33,487 nucleotides of DNA from an uncultured Muribaculaceae bacterium (GTDB taxonomy: Bacteria > Bacteroidota > Bacteroidia > Bacteroidales > Muribaculaceae). Below the pieces are notes generated by a model. The model did not search any database. It had not been told where the DNA came from and worked only from the letters and a program-made list of their open reading frames with translations. Below, in pieces: positions 30,554-33,487 of the stretch. The DNA is taken from contig CAJTMY010000031.1 in the NCBI GenBank assembly GCA_910577355.1, positions 1-33,487 of the forward strand, given 5' to 3'. How positions within the stretch are numbered: the first letter of the stretch is position 1; each line of letters begins with the position of its first letter. Position numbers and translations under genes: made by a program.

Positions 30554-30598
30554 ACAATCGCGCCCCGTACCTATTTCAGAGCGGGGCGCGATTGTTCA
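30551..30598. terminator. Strong hairpin at the convergent acyl-CoA synthetase/RPGN gene junction
   Basis: TGAACAATCGCGCCCCG (30551-30567) and its exact reverse complement (30582-30598) form a 17-bp perfect stem with a 14-base loop. The TGA at the 5' end is the stop codon of the upstream gene, so the stem begins inside the coding sequence. No long T-run follows on the plus side; the convergent gene ends at 30607, nine bases away. It probably blocks read-through from both sides. Confidence 0.75.
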
Positions 30599-30606
30599 TG
30601 GTTCCT

Positions 30607-31530
30607 TCATATGCCGAAACTGAGAGTGGTATAGTAGCGCATATCGCCGTAGTCGGTATACTGGGGCGAGAACGACAGCCTGATGAACTGGTTGCCGGTG
30701 CCCCACCAGGTAGCCTCCATCCCCGACGAGGTGCTCTGCACGCTTACAGGAGCGCCATATGCATTGACAAGCGACGTATAGGTCATGTTATAGCGGTTCA
30801 TGTCATAGAAACCGGTCGAATACAGAAACCGCGAGCCGCACAATCCGCCCCTGTCGTTATAGAACAATACCGCGTCGGGCCACATCATGTTGAGCATCGG
30901 CACATTGTTCACAAACACCGAGTTGGAGTTGTAGGAACTTACCGTATATCCGCTGTTGATCAAAGCGTTTACCGACAGATTTATGGCCGTGCCGAACGAT
31001 ATGCCCAGAATAGAGCGGAACGGACGCCAGTGGTGCGGCGGACGCCATTGTGGAGGCGGCGCCGGACGGTACCATCCGTGATGCGGAGGCCTCGGCCGCA
31101 CGGGCCCGTGGTAATGGTGCTGCGGCGGACGGTTCGGACGGTAATCCGGGCGATGCGAACCTATGGGGCCACCCGGCCCCGGCCCGGGATGATGGTTGCC
31201 GTTGCCGGGCCGATGACCCTGATTGTTGCCCGGACGATTGTGGTTGCCGTTGCCGGGCCGGTCATTATTGCCCGGCCGATGATTATTGTTTCCGGGACGG
31301 TCATGGTTGCCGCCGTTGCCCGGCCGGTTGTTATTGTTGCCCGGCCGGTTGTGGCCGCCGCCGTTGTTGTGCGAAGGGCGCCCCTGTCCGTTATTCCCGG
31401 GACGGGACGAAGGCTGCTGCGTGCGCGAAGGTTCGCGACCACGCTCATTGCGTCCACGGGCCTCGGCGACAGGGCATACAAGTGCCCCGCACAGCAACAA
31501 TATCCCTACAGTTCTGAAAAATCTTTTCAT
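30607..31530 (-). CDS. Secreted RPGN-repeat protein with unrecognised C-terminal domain
   Basis: I do not recognise this 307-residue protein as a whole. Residues 1-25 are a signal peptide (FFRTVGILLLCGALVC, then AEARG). Residues 43-112 hold eight RPGN tetrapeptides spaced 6-19 residues apart by Asn, Gly and His; 113-170 is Pro/His/Arg-rich with WYRP and HHWRP; 171-307 is a compact-looking domain (ILGISFGTAINLSVNALINSGYTV, SVFVNNVPMLNMMWPDAVLFYND, WWGTGNQFIRLSFSPQY). The repeat region is positively charged and expected to be disordered, possibly anchoring the protein to peptidoglycan, polysaccharide or other polyanions. The final domain has strand-rich aromatic patterns and only one cysteine. 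The gene is monocistronic between two hairpins; I see no convincing promoter. Confidence 0.75.
   Translation of the reverse strand: MKRFFRTVGILLLCGALVCPVAEARGRNERGREPSRTQQPSSRPGNNGQGRPSHNNGGGHNRPGNNNNRPGNGGNHDRPGNNNHRPGNNDRPGNGNHNRPGNNQGHRPGNGNHHPGPGPGGPIGSHRPDYRPNRPPQHHYHGPVRPRPPHHGWYRPAPPPQWRPPHHWRPFRSILGISFGTAINLSVNALINSGYTVSSYNSNSVFVNNVPMLNMMWPDAVLFYNDRGGLCGSRFLYSTGFYDMNRYNMTYTSLVNAYGAPVSVQSTSSGMEATWWGTGNQFIRLSFSPQYTDYGDMRYYTTLSFGI
31195..31404 (-). repeat. Degenerate coding repeat encoding eight RPGN units
   Basis: Eight copies of a CGNCCGGGCAAC-like unit encode RPGN at protein residues 43, 62, 69, 78, 85, 91, 99 and 107. Codon choices and spacing vary from unit to unit, so the repeat is conserved in protein rather than as exact DNA. 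It lies wholly inside the RPGN-repeat gene. Confidence 0.85.
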
Positions 31531-31605
31531 ATGTGTCGGTTTTTACATCTTAGATATAAAAACAACCCGAAGGTTTATCCCGTTCATATTTAAATTCACA
31601 AAATA

Positions 31606-31634
31606 CCGGCCGCACATGTGCTTTGTGCGGCCGG
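31606..31634 (-). terminator. Terminator-like hairpin after the BACON/T9SS-like gene
   Basis: CCGGCCGCAC at 31606-31615 pairs perfectly with GTGCGGCCGG at 31625-31634 (10-bp GC-rich stem, 9-base loop). On the minus strand it is followed by TATTTTGTG, a short T-rich tail. It lies 25 bases after the stop at 31660. Confidence 0.72.
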
Positions 31635-31659
31635 CGCAAATATCATATGTGGCCAAACA

Positions 31660-33487
31660 TTATTTCACGATACGCTTGCGGGCGGTGCCGTCGGTGTATA
31701 CCTCCACATATATGCCTGCGGGCAGAGTGCCGGTCACTTCCACGCCGTCGAGCGTGTATACGGCCTTGAGTGTGGCATGGCTGCCTGCGATGGCATCTTC
31801 GATGCCGCTCTGCAGCTGGGTCACCTTGAAGGTTTTCGACAGTCCGTCGGTCTTTACGGTTACAGATCCATCGCGCTTAGCCTCATCATTGGCTTCGGCA
31901 CTCACGACGATCTTGGTATTGTGGAAGCGGCCTGTGGCGGTAGCCTTGATCCATGGCGACGACTCGATTTCAAGGTCGGAAGCGTCGTTGTAGCTGTCGA
32001 GGGCGATCTCGGCCGATGTGCCGTTGCCGAGGCTCACTTCCTCCACCTCGCTCTCAAGATACGGATAATAGGCCGACAGGCCGATGGCAAACGAGCAGTA
32101 CATGTCGCCGAACTCGTTGGCATAGTATCCCAGTGCGTGCTGGTTCTTGCCTGCGCGGCCATTGATATTCATATCCTTCTCCACCCATCCCAGGCACAGA
32201 TAGTTGGGATCGGGCTGCCACTGCTGTATCGGGGCGAAGAATTCCACCTTGTCGCTGCGGAAACCGCTTATCTTCACGCAATATGCAGGATACGTGTCGT
32301 CGATTATCACCTTCTTGTCGAATACAAAGGGCAGTGTGAGACCGTTGCTTATGGTTGGATCGCGGTTTATCACATCCGTGCCTTTGCATATGGCGGTGGC
32401 GAGCGGGGTGTCGCATGCTTGTTGGCCCATCAGGTCGCCCGCGTCGTCGTAGACATTCTCATAGGGATATATCTCGCACTTGAATTCCGCGTCATCTCCC
32501 ACAAGACCCCATGCGAATGCGCTTGCGCCTTCCACCACAAGTGGCGAATCTCCCGGATATATCATGTTGTAGTAGGCCGTGAGATGGCAGTAATCTCCCT
32601 CTTCCGCTTCACCCTGGGTGGTGTAGTACAGCCAGTATTCGTCGGTGTCGCTGTTGTAGCCGAATGCAGGTACCGCCCATTTGCCTATGGGGTCGCAGTC
32701 CACCGAGTAGAAGCCTATGTCGTAGGTCTTCTGCTCGAAAGGCATCATTGTGTAGTCCTTTATGATGCCGTTGGACAGCGTGATGCTCGGCGTGCCGCCT
32801 ATCTGCATCTTGTCCACGTCGGCCCAGGGATTGTGCATCGTCTTGTAGCCGTCGCCTTCCGCCACCAGAACCGGGGGATTGACGAAGCTTGCGGCAGTGC
32901 CGGTCTCGGCATCGAAGTCGGGGGTATATGTCACCTCGAGATTCTCGGGGTTGTTGTCGGTCGCTATATCGCCGCTTGCCGGATCCTGATACTCCCACGA
33001 ATATGTCACATTGTCATACGACATGTTGGTGAAGGTGAGCGGGGTGTAGGCCGGGTATACGGCTATGCGGCGGTTGAGCGCCGGCCAGCCCGGCTCGTTC
33101 GAGAAGCCGTAGTACATCGTGCGGAAGTCGGCCGCGATCACAGCCTCCGGCTCGGGCAGAGCCACACTTATCCGGTCAAGATATATCATGTCGCTGTCGC
33201 AGCCCAGCAGGCGGAATGCCAGACGTATCTTCTTGCCGGCATACTTCGCGAGGTCTATACTGTACGGCTCCAGAGCTGTTGGTTCATTCGCGGTAAAATA
33301 GCTGTACGGCTTGCCCATGCCTTCCTCGGCATAGTCCTTTAGAGTCTGCCATTCGCCGCCTTCCTCCTGTACGAGCACCTGGAATGTGCTGCATATCTCC
33401 TGCTTTATCCATTCTCCATTGGTGGATACATGTATGGGCATGAAAACGAAGCGAGCATCGGTGTGAATGTCGGTCGGTTGCGTAACT
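31660..33487 (-). CDS. Large secreted protein with BACON-like domain and T9SS-like C-terminus (5' end outside window)
   Basis: The frame stays open to the right-hand window edge, so the N-terminus and any signal peptide are missing; about 608 codons are visible. Counting from an internal Met at 33441, residues 1-95 look like the end of a choice-of-anchor J/MAM-like lectin fold (YAGKKIRLAFRLLGCDSDMIYLDRISV). A long region of beta-rich, aromatic and acidic sequence follows. Residues about 466-542 resemble a BACON domain (PWIKATATG, IVVSAEANDEAKRDGSVTV, TFKVTQ). The last 51 residues (AVYTLDGVEVTG, LPAGIYVEVY, ending RKRIVK) match the type IX secretion type A sorting pattern. It is probably exported across the outer membrane and anchored or released at the cell surface; the binding target is unknown. 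Confidence 0.85.
   Translation of the reverse strand, partial: VTQPTDIHTDARFVFMPIHVSTNGEWIKQEICSTFQVLVQEEGGEWQTLKDYAEEGMGKPYSYFTANEPTALEPYSIDLAKYAGKKIRLAFRLLGCDSDMIYLDRISVALPEPEAVIAADFRTMYYGFSNEPGWPALNRRIAVYPAYTPLTFTNMSYDNVTYSWEYQDPASGDIATDNNPENLEVTYTPDFDAETGTAASFVNPPVLVAEGDGYKTMHNPWADVDKMQIGGTPSITLSNGIIKDYTMMPFEQKTYDIGFYSVDCDPIGKWAVPAFGYNSDTDEYWLYYTTQGEAEEGDYCHLTAYYNMIYPGDSPLVVEGASAFAWGLVGDDAEFKCEIYPYENVYDDAGDLMGQQACDTPLATAICKGTDVINRDPTISNGLTLPFVFDKKVIIDDTYPAYCVKISGFRSDKVEFFAPIQQWQPDPNYLCLGWVEKDMNINGRAGKNQHALGYYANEFGDMYCSFAIGLSAYYPYLESEVEEVSLGNGTSAEIALDSYNDASDLEIESSPWIKATATGRFHNTKIVVSAEANDEAKRDGSVTVKTDGLSKTFKVTQLQSGIEDAIAGSHATLKAVYTLDGVEVTGTLPAGIYVEVYTDGTARKRIVK

Noticed and set aside
31195..31404. 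Possible CRISPR-like or tandem DNA repeat
   Set aside because: Units are short, irregularly spaced and variable in DNA but constant in protein, and they stay in frame inside a coding sequence. There are no constant-length spacers.
31050..31517. Cys- and Gly-rich plus-strand frame resembling a metal-binding repeat protein
   Set aside because: It is the complementary reading of the RPGN repeat region; the minus strand has a signal peptide and a conserved-looking C-terminal domain.
31637..31644. GATATTTG box as promoter for the RPGN-repeat gene
   Set aside because: It resembles a -7 element on the minus strand but lacks a spaced -33 element and would initiate upstream of the terminator hairpin at 31606-31634.
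31618..33342. 574-codon plus-strand open frame
   Set aside because: It is antisense to the BACON/T9SS-like protein; the translation has no recognisable domain and the minus strand has a conserved C-terminal signal and a terminator.

Overview
The window looks like a chromosomal segment from a gut Bacteroidales bacterium, most likely Muribaculaceae (genus-level placement is inference). Evidence: Bacteroidetes-type promoters (TTTG/TTG, 19-20 bp spacer, TAnnTTTG) recur upstream of genes; strong Shine-Dalgarno sequences are largely absent; Rho carries the long N-terminal disordered insertion typical of Bacteroidetes; and several families (DUF5106, BFN-UVR protein, DUF6576-tailed rhomboid, BACON plus type IX secretion-like C-terminus) are characteristic of the phylum. 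Most of the window is housekeeping DNA. I see no prophage, transposon, CRISPR array, tRNA or rRNA.

Layout. 1-2351 (-): clpB, missing its C-terminus at the window edge. 2808-6359 (+): rho, rpsU, a complete Xer-type tyrosine recombinase and a short hibernation factor (hpf), with promoters before rho, rpsU and xer. 6448-11994 (+): a five-gene MacAB-TolC-like export operon (ATPase, two different MacB-like permeases, adaptor, outer-membrane channel). 12085-17578 (-): a tightly packed six-gene operon read as DUF5106 lipoprotein-like/secreted protein, mnmA, BFN-UVR protein, nucleoside-type MFS transporter, rsmE, kdsA, with one clear promoter at its head and four-base ATGA overlaps at three of five junctions. 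17722-18468 (-): fabG with its own promoter and intrinsic terminator. 18514-23898 (-): two adjacent rhomboid proteases, a membrane-anchored endonuclease/exonuclease/phosphatase-fold protein, a secreted M3 peptidase and a small YcxB-like membrane protein. 24002-26526 (-): HU, a 29-residue very basic protein resembling the mS38/bS22 (AURKAIP1/COX24) ribosomal family, then RNase G/E with a disordered tail; a long hairpin sits just before the RNase start. 26793-27488 (-): an HdeD/DUF308-like membrane protein. 27619-30553 (+): hpt, adk and a long-chain acyl-CoA synthetase-like enzyme. 30607-31530 (-): a secreted protein with eight RPGN repeats and an unrecognised C-terminal domain. 31660-33487 (-): a large secreted protein, 5' end beyond the window, with a BACON-like domain and a type IX-like sorting C-terminus.

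Functional themes: RNA metabolism and translation (Rho, S21, HPF, MnmA, RsmE, RNase G/E, candidate mS38-like protein), envelope biogenesis and export (KdsA, FabG, MacAB-TolC, rhomboids) and nucleotide metabolism (Hpt, Adk, nucleoside transporter). The observations most worth pursuing are the 29-residue protein and hairpin next to RNase G/E, disordered regions on both Rho and RNase G/E, the tandem rhomboid/EEP operon, and the RPGN-repeat protein. I found no clear evidence of a wholly new multi-gene system.
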